Assembly: GCA_029204225.1 (NCBI GenBank)
Contig: CM055098.1
Location: 12,328,937 to 12,392,936 of the forward strand
Reading direction: 5' to 3'
DNA: 64,000 nucleotides
From: Diphasiastrum complanatum
Lineage: Eukaryota; Streptophyta; Lycopodiopsida; Lycopodiales; Lycopodiaceae
The position numbers and the translations under genes are program-made. The notes under the pieces are model-generated. The model did no database searches. It saw only the letters and a list, made by a program, of their open reading frames with translations, and was not told the DNA's origin. Shown here piece by piece: positions 45,266 to 56,605 of this stretch (position 1 is the stretch's first letter; every line of letters begins with the position of its first letter).

Positions 45266-46939
45266 GAGTTACTCTCACAAGAATTTATTGTTCGAAGTAA
45301 ATCACCTTTTGCTTCTCCCGTGTTGCTAGTTAAAAAGAAGGATGGAACATTCAGAATGTGTATTGATTATCGAGCTCTTAACAAAGTGACCATAAAAAAC
45401 AGATATCCAATCCCTAGAGTGGATGATTTGTTGGATGCGTTAAAGGGAGCTAGCATTTTTTCAAAGATAGATTTACGTTCAGGATACCATCAAATTAAGG
45501 TCAAAGAAGAGGATCAACATAAAACAGCTTTCCAAACTGACAGGGGACATTATGAATTCAAAGTTATGCCGTTTGGATTAACTAATGCTCCTGTCACTTT
45601 TCAAGCTCTTATGAATCAAATTTTTGAACCTTACCTTTATTTGTTTGTGTTGGTATTCTTTGACGACATCCTGATATATAGCAAGAACATGGAAGAGCAT
45701 GTGAAACATTTGGATACAGTTTTAAGTATTCTTCGAGAATACAAGTTGTTTGCAAAGATAACCAAATGTGAATTCGCTAGAGATGAGGTGGAACACTTGG
45801 GACATATTGTGTCCAAGGAGGGAATTAAGGTGGACCAAAAGAAAATTGAGGCAATCAAGAATTGGAATTTACCTAACAACATCAAAGAATTGAGAGGATT
45901 CTTGGATTTAGCATCTTATTATAGAAGATTCATTCAGGACTTCTCAAAAATGGCAGCACCGCTTATCCATCTTTTGAGAAAGGACAAGTTTGAATGGAAT
46001 GAGAAAACTCAGATGGCTTTCGAAGCTCTTAAGGAATCGTTGGTAACAGCTCCGTTACTAGTGCAACTCAATTTCAACTTACCTTTCATGGTTACAATGG
46101 AAACCAGTGGCACATGATTGGGAGCTATTTTGAGCCAATCAGATGGAGTCATTGCTTATGAAAGTAGAAAACTCACTGATAAGGAAGCGTCATATCCTAC
46201 TCATGATAAGGAGATGCTGGCAATTGTGCATGCTCTTAAGAAATGGCAACACTATTTATATGGTTCTAAATTCTTGATTAAAAGTGACCATCATAGTTTG
46301 AAATATTTCTTAAGCCAAAAGCAATTGAATGATAAGCAGAAGAGATGGTTATCACACGTTCAATCTTATGATTTTAACATTGAATATCTAAAAGGAAAGG
46401 ACAATGTGGTTGCAGATGCATTATCGAGAATGTGGTCTTTGCAAATGAATGCATCTTCGGAATCTATAGAGGAATATGTGGCATACTTGGTGGAACATCA
46501 AAACGAAATTTTGGACCATCCTCTAACGGAAGAGCATAGAATGTTGTGGTCAAATTTGAGATTTGGCACAATCTCCGCAATAACTGCATTGAGTGCAGAT
46601 TGGATAAAAGACATTCAAGCAGAATATATGGAGGATCTAGATTTGAAAGAGATTTGGGAGAAAACTCAAGTTTTCAACTCAGATGTTCATCCTCGTTATA
46701 GGAAACAAGGACAAATATTGTTGTATGATAGTTCTAGAGTTGTGCTTGCTCCTAAATCTAAGTTCATTCCGCAAGTGTTATATGAGCTACACTCATCTCC
46801 AAGTGCTGGGCATAGTGGAATTGTGAAGACATATCAAACCATTTGCAAGCTATTCAAATGGGCTGGTATGAAGAAAGCTATATACACATACGTGCAAGAA
46901 TGTATTCCTTGTCAAGTGAATAAGGTGAAACATGTTAAG
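45266..46939 (+). pseudogene. Gypsy RT, RNase H and start of integrase
   Basis: RT is well preserved: [83 protein letters not shown], then [12 protein letters not shown]-like sequence ([15 protein letters not shown]). The RNase H start reads TMETSGT and stop (46115-46117), where VETDASGTG is usual, so the first catalytic Asp has been lost. ASYPTHDKEMLAIVHAL, KSDHHSLKYF and DNVVADALSRM follow. The integrase zinc module (AGHSGIVKTYQTI, CIPCQVNK) is present and the sequence then ends at about 46936 against an LTR fragment. Confidence 0.9.
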
Positions 46940-47070
46940 CAACTAGGCTTGACCTACTCTTTAGACTTTATCTAGCCTACGCTAGGGTAGGTTTCCCACG
47001 TGGCTCCATGGCCTCACATGACATGATTTTTTATCAAGCTAGATTTGCCAATTTTTGGCAATTTCTCACA
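46940..47070 (-). mobile_element. Truncated 3' LTR start of a Copia element
   Basis: In minus orientation TGTGAGAAATTGCC starts at 47070, directly after a purine tract TGAGGAGGAG (47071-47080). The LTR is lost where it meets the Gypsy integrase. 47081-47800 should be the internal 3' part of that element, but only scattered resemblance was seen and I name no domain there. Confidence 0.5.
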
Positions 47071-47845
47071 CTCCTCCTCAAATGTAGCTTGATCTATTTA
47101 CAACTCTCTTTGCTAGATGAATGAATGCTTTAGAAGTGTCCAAAAAATCCAGCTACAGACAAGGAATTTTTGAGACTCCAATAGAGAATGATGTCCATGA
47201 AGGATCTTTCACCACCTCTTAAAGGATCTCTTACAAGATGTTCCATAGATGTGTCTATATACATGTAACCCACTTCAAAAACTATATATCATGCCAAGCC
47301 ATGGACTCCAAGACATTTTGTGCACTTGAAGATACATCAATTAAGCTATTAAGTGCATACATAATGTTGCCAAAGACAACTTGCCTTGCTTGATCCATAT
47401 GATTGAGAGCCTTGATGGCTCCATCTTGATACTCAAGGTTTTTCTTGGAGTCCTTGGATATTAATCTTGATCCTCCACTTGACTTGACACCAGACCATCA
47501 ATGATTTGAATAACGTGTTGATCCAAAGGTGCTTCTTCAAGTTTACAAATCTTCCACTCTTGAAACACACATTTCCACCATTGACAACTTTTTTACATTG
47601 GAATAATCATGCACAAAGCATGTGGACACAAAGATTTCCAAAACAGATGATGTTTCGTCTTTTATGACTCTATTCAAACTATTACAAAAATAGTTATCCA
47701 ATGAAATTGCTTTATCAACAAGAAATGTAATTTGAAAGCATCACATAACGGCTTCTTGGCCATATACTAGTTGGAAAGGGGTTAAGCATGTAGCTCGCTT
47801 CGGGGTAGTGTAGTAGGCCCATAGAGCAACATGAAGTTTTAGCTC

Positions 47846-50800
47846 TCAATCAGATTGTCTGGACTCGACAGTTTTGGTGAGAACACCACATAAGATTTTG
47901 TATATAGATTCTGCCTGGCCATTGCATCGTGGATAATACGAGGAACTTTTGTGATGTACCACAAAAAATTTAGAAAGTAGATCTACTATTACAAAGTTAA
48001 GAAAATGTGTACCCTTATCGTTGATAAGTTCTAGAGGACATCCGAAACGAACAATAACCTGTTCATAGAGAAATTTTGTGGTAGAATGGGCGTTAGCATT
48101 ACGAACAGGTCTTGCTTCAGCCGATTTGGTACAATAGTCTGTAGCTACTACGATATAGTGGGATTGGGTGTGTCTAGCAGCAGGACTAATGGGTCCAACA
48201 TAATCAATTTCCCATTTCTGGAAAGCTTGATCAGTTGTGACAGGGTGTAAAGGCATGTAGTCAGTTTTTTGAAATCGTTGTGTTCATTGACAAACATCAC
48301 AGGCCTTAGTGTAGGTATGTGTATCTTTAAAGAAATTTGGCCACCAATCCTGCCAAGAGGATTTTCTTAGCAGTTAGTTCAGAAGAGAAATGACCTGCTC
48401 CAACACCTTCATGAGTGAGAGAGATAACAGAGGGTATTTCACCTTCAGTAAGACAACGTCGGATAATTCCATCTAACCCTTGCTTGCAAAGTTGGCCTGC
48501 AATTAAGGTATAAGGTTTGGTTTTGAGGACCTACGCATGCTACTCGAGTTTAGGATAAGGATGGATCCATCTGCCCTGAAATTAAATATTCTATGATTTT
48601 CTTGGCCCAAACGGGTGTAGAGTCACTTGAAATTAGATGGCATCAGGTAAATCATCGTTGACGCCTTGATCTGGAGTTGGTAGGTTAGGGATTCCAGATA
48701 GATGGTTTGCTAAACAATGTTGAACTCCCTTTCCAACCACGATCCTAAACTCAAATTCTCGCAGTAATAGGATCCATCGAGTAATATGACCGGTTGTGCA
48801 AGTCTTGTTGATGAGATATAGGAGTGCTTAATGATCAATGAAGAAGACAAAAACTTTTCCCAGAAGATAATGGCGAAACTTCTGAACCGCATATACCATT
48901 GCCAAAGCTTCACACTTGGTAGTGATATAATTGACTTCAGTGGGTATCAATTGTCTACTGAGAAATTGGATTGGATAATCCTTTTTTAATTCTCCCGGTT
49001 GGGTGAGCACTGCTCCAATGTCATAGAGGTCCCATGGAGAATTTGGTCATGTGAACCGGTATAGCTTGGTATTATATTTTTTGACCATAACTTTGGCAAC
49101 TGGTTCCACTTTGGATGATTGTTGCAGAAAGGCCTTGACTGGAAGGGTCTCCATGTAGTTGAGGATCTGAATGTTAGAAAAGTCCAAATCGTCTGGGCAA
49201 TTCTGAATTCGTAGGACAGTCTCGTCATCTACAAATAAATCTTCTGATTCATCAGTAGGTAGCCATGCAACATTTAACAACTCATCATTATGTGGAAGAA
49301 TATCAATAAAATTGATATTAGTGATAAGGGTGCCTAGATCAGGAATTTGTTCATTCTTGGTCAGAGGAGTATAGGTACAATCATCTTGATGTTGAGCACA
49401 AGAATCGGCATTCACACAATCAATGGTAGCTACATTGTGACTCCAGTTTATGATATCAGTAGATTCAACATACTGACCTTTTTCATGGATGGACTAGTAT
49501 GACTCAAACACTGAATTAGTAGTAGAGGATCCCTCGTCGTGAAATTGTGCGGGTTTGAGTTTGCCAGATGAATCGATGGTAACATAGTCTTTATTCCCAA
49601 AGGTGACTTGGCCTTTGTTCCAGTCGTGATGACTCTTGCATTGGTGAGCCATGGGCGACCAAGTAGTAACTCATAGGAATAGGCATTACTAGGAATATCG
49701 AGTACGACAAGATCTATAGAAAATCTCAGGCCTCCTAGTTTGATCAACACTTGTGGGAGGAAACCAGTAGGTCTGACCACACTTTGATCAGCCATTCTGA
49801 ACTAACAAGTGGTTTTTGTGAGTTTGTCTCATTGTGAATTTGTTGGTGATACTGGTGGTGCAGCCTAATTTCTTCAGATGGGTGAGGATAGACAATGGGT
49901 GTCGAATCTTCACTTGGAGGGACATCATGCTGCTAGGTTTTGCTGGGTGCAATTGTAGGAATTTGGCATTGAGTTTGTGCATGAGTCAAGACCCATGGTG
50001 GATGAGTTTCAACTAGCAATGTTTCTACTTGCACGAAACAGACAGGAGCAATTGGTTTAGATCGGGAAGGACAATCCTTCACATGATGTTCAATGCCGCA
50101 ATTTTCACAAGTTGGTGGAAAGCGAAGTTTATCTGGGCAACGAATACTAGGATGTTTACCAGCGCAAATAAAACATCCTCATATTGATGGGATTTAATTT
50201 GTGGCAAACACAACTTGGTCAGGATCATAGGTCTAGGCATTGGGGTCATCTGCTTGAGCATTATCTTAACTCTACGAGTATACTTTCTAAGTGATTCCTT
50301 CGGCTTTTTCTCAACAGAATTAAGCCGAGCCAACAATCTAGTGGAGTATCCTATCTCCCTAAACTGCTTAAGGAATGCTGTTTTTAAAGCATTTAAAGTA
50401 TTAACCATTTCCGATACTAATTGACTGTAGCAAATTCTAGTCTGCTTCCAAAGAAGACCTAGCAAAACTCTAATGTATGTTCTTTATTTGCTATGGTCAT
50501 AAATTTAAACTTAGACAAATAATTGTCCGCATCTTCAGACGATGATCCCTTAAAGAAATCGTATCTGATTTTTGTAGATGTGGGTGGCGCTGGGTTAGCC
50601 ATATTATCAGGTGGTAAACTAGGAGGACTAGGAGGACTAGGATCTAGGCTACGCTCAAATGATGGTTCTGATTAAGAAGATTTTGATTCTGAACTTGGTT
50701 CGGAAGTGGAATCAGACGAATCTGTTTTAGATGAATCTATAGAACTTGGTGTTTTAACGGATCTTTTCTCAAATGAATCTACAAATGTTGTAGTAGCATT

Positions 50801-50950
50801 TAGAAGGTCGTTAAACTCTTCAGGTGTTAATCTTGCTCTAACTGGCAAATTATGCAAATACAAATCTCTAGATTTTTTATATGCTTCTAATCGTTGTGCA
50901 CGCTCTAAACGTTTCTGTTCAATAGTTTCTTGAGAGTACATTCTTGGCAT
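47846..50950 (-). pseudogene. Gypsy element G2 lacking reverse transcriptase
   Basis: From 50950: an acidic, serine-rich gag N-terminus, gag core (TAFLKQFREIGYSTRLLARL, ESLRKYTRRVKIMLKQM), a zinc knuckle (CFICAGKHPSIRCP, CENCGIEHHVKDC) near 50080-50180, and protease-like sequence (GGLRFSIDLVVLDIPSNAYS, LLGRPWL). At about 49010-49050 it passes directly to RNase H (GAVLTQPGE, YPIQFLSRQL, CEALAMVYAVQKFRHYLLG). Integrase lies at 48256-47846 with WEIDYVGPISP, INDKGTHF and CNGQAES as D, D and E. The RT domain is absent between protease and RNase H. Several stops occur, and the 3' end is lost at about 47840. Confidence 0.8.
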
Positions 50951-51014
50951 GCGTTACATGAGAAAGATTCGTAGACGTAATACACTTAAAAATATTACAA
51001 AAGATAAATTCATC

Positions 51015-51034
51015 TCCCCGGCAACGGCCCCAAA
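51015..51034 (-). other. Primer-binding site of G2, tRNA-Asp type
   Basis: In minus reading TTTGGGGCCGTTGCCGGGGA. Plant Gypsy elements commonly use TGGCGCCGTTGCCGGGGA, complementary to tRNA-Asp; here one base differs in the core. It lies just inside the LTR edge at 51038. Confidence 0.7.
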
Positions 51035-51037
51035 TTA

Positions 51038-51887
51038 TGTGGTGGCCTAATCATTATAGATTTCCACAAAATCAATGAATTAAGTAGTATAAAAGGTTTG
51101 ATCGTTCCCCAAGAGAGAGAGTAATCGCTTCTTTTGTATGATAAGTGTATGTAAGAAGGAAAATGAAATGTGATGTGTAATATTCACAATGAATACTACA
51201 GCGACATATCTGGTTATCCAAAGATATTTGGGTAAATTGGCATCCAGGAACACCAATGGTGAAACGATCTGGTCAAGGTATGTGATTATAAAGATTACTT
51301 TATCTTTCAGGCTCTTCGGATAACAGTAAGCAATCAGATCAGATAACAACTAGCGAATAGATTTATCAAACAAAATCGTATTGGCTAATGAGTCCTCTTA
51401 ATCAAATACAGTGAATTAGTTCTTATCATGGGAAGCAAACAGAATAGAGCATCAAACAAATTCATTATATGAACACATAGCTCATTCAAAATTGAAAGAA
51501 GTTTTGCTTATGGTTATGCTTAATAGCTTCGGCTAATTCCCTGCACACATTAGTTAGAATTGTCGCTCGTTGGTGACGCCTGAAAATCCACGTTAGAGTA
51601 ACTGGAATTCAGTAAGACATGAGAAATATGTGTGACGCAGACAAAGCAGTATCACAAACAGTTACAGATCATACATAGTGTATTCGCTCAATTGATAAGA
51701 AGTAATACTGTAAAATATGATAGAGAGAACGAACGCCCAAGCTTATAGAAACTGGCTCTCTTCTCTCTCTATTGATACTCAAATCTATGCAAATGCGTAA
51801 GTACAATGGCATGAAGTGTCGACCTTATAGGAACGATCACTGGCCTCAATGTCGTTTACCAACTCTTAAGATGCCGGTTGAGATCCA
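51038..51887 (-). mobile_element. 5' LTR of G2 (outer end approximate)
   Basis: It begins TGTGGTGGCC next to the primer-binding site. The outer end is set at TGAGATCCA before Copia coding resumes at about 51890. No matching 3' LTR was found in the window. Confidence 0.55.
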
Positions 51888-51894
51888 CTATTGT

Positions 51895-52259
51895 GTCTCT
51901 AGTGTACGATGGATGGTGTTGGTACCATCTCTTTGTGTCTAGGATCCTCAAAAAGTATGGATCTAGAAAATGCTCTCTATGTACCATCAATGACCAAGAA
52001 TATGCTAAGTGTTGGTCAGCTTGTGAAAAGTGGTTTGGATTTCCACTTTAAGCATGTAGTTTGTTCCATTTTGAAGAATGATGTTTGTATTGCAAAAGGA
52101 TTTAAACATGGAAGATTGTTTAAGTTGGAAGCTAATGTTGCTTTTGTGGATGTGAACTTGGCAAAGGAGATCACTCAAGTGGAGATCTTTTCAAAGTGTG
52201 ATCTTGCTAGCATTGACAAGGAGCATCAAAGAGAGGAAGATCTTGAGGATCAACCTTAA
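51895..52259 (+). pseudogene. Copia protease-tail fragment
   Basis: The frame reads DGVGTISLCLGSSKSMDLEN, ALYVPSMTKNMLSVGQLV and CIAKGFKHGRLFKLEANVA. It matches the same region of fragment C (DGIGSIPLCLGSSKRIDLDN). It is interrupted on the left by the G2 LTR. Confidence 0.75.
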
Positions 52260-52317
52260 AACACGAGAGTTCCAAGGAGGTCCTCAATGACAAAGTCTGA
52301 GTCATCACATTGCGTGC

Positions 52318-52373
52318 AATTCTTCCATTCAAGTGTGCATCTTACAATTCTTCCATTCAAGTGTGCATCTTGC
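52318..52373. repeat. 28-bp tandem duplication
   Basis: AATTCTTCCATTCAAGTGTG with its following eight bases occurs twice without a gap (52318-52345, 52346-52373). Confidence 0.85.
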
Positions 52374-52627
52374 AAGGGTGAAAAGCATTGGAAATACTAC
52401 TACCTTTGATTTGTTCATAGATAGTTTTAATAGACATAAAGTGACTTGTTTCCTATATTTAAGAATGATGATGTTTAGTACTTTATGTAGATATGACAAT
52501 GAAATAGAATTCCATATTCCATCTCTTAGAGTAGCCTATAATCTTGAGCTAGATAATCGACAGATCCTAGAAAATGGATTATTTAGCTAGAACAACTGTG
52601 TGAAACATGTCGGATTAGTATCCATGC

Positions 52628-52733
52628 TCAACAAGTCCACAAACATCGACAAAAGGCATGGCATGATCGATCTTTAAAACTCAAAGAGTTCAAGGTCGGA
52701 AATAAGGTCTTGCTATACCAAGCCAAACCTTAG
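52628..52733 (+). pseudogene. Gypsy integrase C-terminal scrap
   Basis: One frame gives QQVHKHRQKAWHDRSLKLKE followed by FKVGNKVLLYQAKP, typical of the end of Gypsy integrase. No other part of that element is adjacent. Confidence 0.6.
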
Positions 52734-53690
52734 TCAAGTTAGTTTTTTTATTTCTGTTACGAGCACCAGTTGGGAAAGCCTTGGTGCTTCCTTCCTTCTT
52801 GTTTTTATTTTGCAGTTGAAAGCTATTTGTAGAACTTAGAAGGTAGACGACCGGTCTACCACTATACTACGCCCGAATCACTTCTTAGACCTAGCCTCTG
52901 TAGAAGATTAAGTTTTATAACCAACAGTTACTGATCCAAGAGTGCTTACAAATATGAGAAACCAACTTAATTGGAGATGGATACACCAACAAAAAAAATC
53001 TAACCAAAAGACAATGATTTCATACCAAGGAGTTGGAAATAAGAACTCCAAACTCCACTTTTTGATCCAATCAAGAAAACCTTGCTCTAATACCACTATG
53101 AAGAAGCACCAAGGGTATGCTTACAAGGACAATTACAAGGCCACTGTGAAGCAAAACCACCCAACCAACAAGGAAGCCTAAGATCAATACACAAAAGCTT
53201 CACCCTCGAGCCACATTATGTGAATGCTGGATGAGGAGGAGGCAGTAGGTAACCAAATGACAAAAGCCAAGAATGAGGAGGACGAATTTCCCAAGAGGAT
53301 ATATTCCTAGAAGTGCCCATGCAAACTCCATGCATGTTGGACCCAAATCTAGTCGCAATTGATGCTACTCATCATGAATAAAAAGGTCATAGACCATATG
53401 CTGCTCCACATGTCCATAAGCCCTCTCAAGTTATCAATTGCAATCTAGCATTATCGGAATATCGAGGCATAATCAACCAACTTAACATTGGAGTCCTAAT
53501 TTCCAATTCTAGGATTATTCGAAATCCTTGGTAATCAAACATGGCCATAACATTGAGATAATTTGTGCATACTACATAATATAGTCGAGCTAGTATCGGA
53601 TAATCAAATAGATCTCTAAGAAACACATTTTTGTTGATCATATTTTGGAGCTAAATATTTTACCAAGATAAATATGATAATAGAATATCA
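52734..53690. other. Unannotated stretch
   Basis: No gene or element end could be supported. Short open frames lack family resemblance. Confidence 0.3.
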
Positions 53691-53695
53691 TCAAA

Positions 53696-54030
53696 TTGAG
53701 ATTTGATAGGAAGTTGTGTCTAAATCAAGTATCAAGACTTGATTTTGGACACCAGAAATTTTTAGTCTTACATTTTGGTTTGAATAAATCTCTTGTTATT
53801 TTCCAGCAAATGATGAAAAATTCATTTCATCCATGTTTGGAAAATTTTGTTGCAATGTTATTACATGATATTTCTATTTGAAATACGACACCAAAAGAGC
53901 ATGTAGAGCATCTAGGAATTATTTTGAAAATTTTGAAAATAAATTTTTTTGTTAAATTAATTAGGTACAATAGAACATGTTTCATCTTGGTCATGCTATA
54001 TTTTCTCAAGGTTTGGGAATCTACTATGAT
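53696..54030 (+). pseudogene. Gypsy RT scrap
   Basis: LHFGLNKSLVIFQQMMKNSF, CLENFVAMLLHDISI and PKEHVEHLGIILKILK align with the FGLTNAPATFQ...DDILI...EHVEHL region of Gypsy RT. The catalytic DD is replaced (LLHDIS), and a stop follows. Confidence 0.65.
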
Positions 54031-54784
54031 AAGATGATGCCCAAGACTTCAAAATGTTTCTTGCAATTGAAATAATTGGCATACAACCTCTGGTTAATAC
54101 GATAACAATGCAAGCACAATATATCAATATAACCTCACATCCATAGGCTTCATAATCTCACACCACCATAGCCCATCATAATCTAAAGGTGACAAACTCA
54201 AGCTTTAAATGATCTTAGGACTTGGCCCATCTAAATAGTATAACACAAATTCAAGGATCCATAGGAGCTGATGCTCAAATTGTCATGTCTCCTTGGTTAT
54301 GTAGCCTTTGCCCATGAGCTACAAGCATGATATATTTAGCCAATATTTGTAAATATATTTCTAGACAAATTTTTTATAACTATAGCCAATGGCCAATGTG
54401 CCCATGTATACACTTAAGGTTAGTAATTCACCCACGTCAAGGTCCACATAGACTAACTATTGCAACCTTGTACTAATTGTTTCTTTCTCTTATCTAGCAC
54501 TCTTTCTAGCTCCAAAGGTATGATAGGTGATATGTTATTCACATGGCCAACATATTTTCTAGAGAGAAGTGAATTTCCTTAATGTAAATTCAACTTAAAT
54601 TGACTTCCATTATATATTGGATGCACTTTGACTCAATTTATAGGATTTAACTTCACTATGTTAAAAGTTTCATAATACAACATAGAAATGATTTTCAATT
54701 TTCATCAAGCCCTTAGAACTTCTAATATACATCGAGTTACCTTCCTAAAACTCTCTAAGAGAGATTTTTCGATTCTTAAAAGTT

Positions 54785-55030
54785 CTAGAAACTTTTTATG
54801 TGCAAGTTAAAATGTATTTTGCAAGAAATCTATTATGTTATAAAGTTTGCATCTTTTAGTTTCCACAACAATAGGTGCTCTTAGTTGAAATGCATAGATA
54901 AACATAAAGAAATCAAAACTTGTGGCAATATGCTTATTACTATTAGAGACAAATTCAATTAAGGAAATATACTTTTCCAATTTAAATTGCTCATTAGAAA
55001 TATATGCACGAAGTTGATCCCCCATAGTAT
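54785..55030 (-). pseudogene. Gypsy integrase scrap
   Basis: DQLRAYISNEQFKLEKYISL, IEFVSNSNKHIATSFDFFMF and IYAFQLRAPI align with the LRAYVSxxQxxWEKYIxLAEF...NSxxHxATGxTPF part of Gypsy integrase. It faces the RT scrap at 53696 in the opposite direction. Confidence 0.65.
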
Positions 55031-55773
55031 GGTCAGTCCTTTTAGTTCGAACATCATTTTTGGGATGATCTAAAGATTTAAAGCCACAAAAAGTCTATTT
55101 ATTTTGGAATACCAATGTGACTAAAAATGTCATGTGTATCAATGATCATATTCATTCATTAATTATGATAGTAGTCGATAAAGGATAAATGATTGTTTCA
55201 TAAATATTTGAGCTAAGTTATAAGCTTTAGTTGTCATGGTCATGGACATAGATGTGGCCAACTTAGCTTACTTTGTGTGGCAAAACTATAAACACTCATT
55301 CTCCTCGTCACATAATTTAAAAAGAAAACAAACATTGCATTTTAGAAGAATAAAAAAATAAATTTAATGCTCGAACTCACCTAGGAGTGACATATTAGCT
55401 TTTATAGCAAATATTTACAATAGCTTACTTGCCACCCACCCAACAAGGCTAAAAATAAAACCTAAAAATGTGAAATTCTTGTGTAAAGTTTTCACCTCTC
55501 TTTTTAAAAAAAGGTCAATTTCCAATTCAGTAGCAATAGGTTTTTATTGAGCCCTCTACAATAGGTTTTCATAGGTTTTTTATGTTTATGTGCGGAGCTT
55601 ATGGTGAAACGCCAAGGACAAAACATTACCTTACCCTCCGTCATTGTTTCTTTCTACCGTCAGCGTATTTCGATAGCATTTATAACGTTCACAAGCGGTT
55701 TCAATTCTTCGACAGACTCAGTTTGCAAGAGCGGCTATTTCAAAGCTTCCTGCATTACTTATTACTGGTTCTA

Positions 55774-55875
55774 TTTTAGTTAGTGATTTACATCAGGCAA
55801 TTGGTTTTGAGTAATTAGCTTACTTTTTAGTTAGTAATTTAGATCGAACACTTAGTTTTAAGTAATTAGCTTACT
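55774..55875. repeat. 51-bp tandem duplication
   Basis: TTTTAGTTAGT opens each unit (55774, 55825) and TAATTAGCTTAC closes each. The units have a few substitutions. Confidence 0.8.
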
Positions 55876-55934
55876 ATTCTAAGTTTTACTTAGCTTTTGG
55901 ATACTTTAATTTATTTTTGCCGTTCTTCGATATT

Positions 55935-56065
55935 ATATTAAATACTTTGATATTCTTGTTTAATGATGGTTTTCGATAAATTTTAATATCAATTTTATTA
56001 TTTTAAATACTTTGATATTCTTGTTTAATCATGGTTTTCATAAATTTTAATATCAATTTTAATAA
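55935..56065. repeat. About 65-bp tandem duplication
   Basis: TTTGATATTCTTGTTTAAT and AAATTTTAATATCAATTTTA occur in both units (first from 55937, second from about 56002). Confidence 0.8.
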
Positions 56066-56252
56066 AAGCAGGGATATTACTCTGCCATAAATATCCTGGT
56101 ACGTGGCAGCAAATCAAAGCAAGCTTTGCAAAAAAATAAAGAGAGCTTCCTTTCCCTGGCTGAGGGTGGCAGGCGCCTTGAGCATCATTGGAAGCAATCT
56201 GCGCTTCTGTTTATTGAATCATCTCTCTGGAAATTGCACTGCTGATATAATA

Positions 56253-56605
56253 ATGGAAAACGATATGGGATGGATGAACGCTCCTCATAGCATGGGGGTG
56301 CGTTCCTTTCCGGCCTTCTGCTTTGCACTCTACTATTCTGAAACAACATGTTAATGTACTCCTTTCATTTTCGTCGTTTAGATTCGCTTTTGTTCAGCCC
56401 TGCTTTAGTTTTCAGTACTGTCTTTTTTGGATCCCCGTTAAGCTCTCTGTACAGTTCATAATTGCTTAAATTCATCAGAATGTTCAGGCATTCTTTTCTT
56501 GCTATTCACGTGGTTTCCTTGCTTTTGAATGTGTTCAGACAACCATCATTGCTGTGCAATACAAGGACGGCGTGGTTCTGGGGGCCGATTCTAGAACAAC
56601 CACAG
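56253..56605 (+). CDS. PBA1: 20S proteasome subunit beta-1 (beta type-6), exons 1 and 2
   Basis: Exon 1 (56253-56297) encodes MENDMGWMNAPHSMG. The intron 56298-56538 has a GTGCGT donor and TGTTCAG acceptor. Exon 2 (56539-56605) encodes TTIIAVQYKDGVVLGADSRT and TTG, ending at a G|GTATGA donor, phase 1. The junction G|TTII is the propeptide cleavage site, so the first Thr of exon 2 is the catalytic Thr1 of the caspase-like subunit, with Asp17 and Arg19 in place. In the family this subunit joins the core particle and cleaves after acidic residues. The ATG at 56253 is preferred to the in-frame upstream ATG at 56103 because known plant orthologues have a short propeptide. The next exon (normally MYVANRASDK and on) is not seen before 64000. 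Introns exclude a processed copy. Confidence 0.85.

Larger units (their letters stand above)
55031..56100. other. AT-rich region upstream of PBA1
   Basis: It holds two tandem duplications (55774-55875 and about 55935-56065) and no supported gene. It should include the promoter of the proteasome gene, but I could not point to a convincing TATA box. Confidence 0.35.

Noticed and set aside
56253-56605. PBA1 as a processed retrocopy
   Set aside because: A GT-AG intron separates the two exons at the propeptide boundary and another donor follows, so it is a spliced gene copy.
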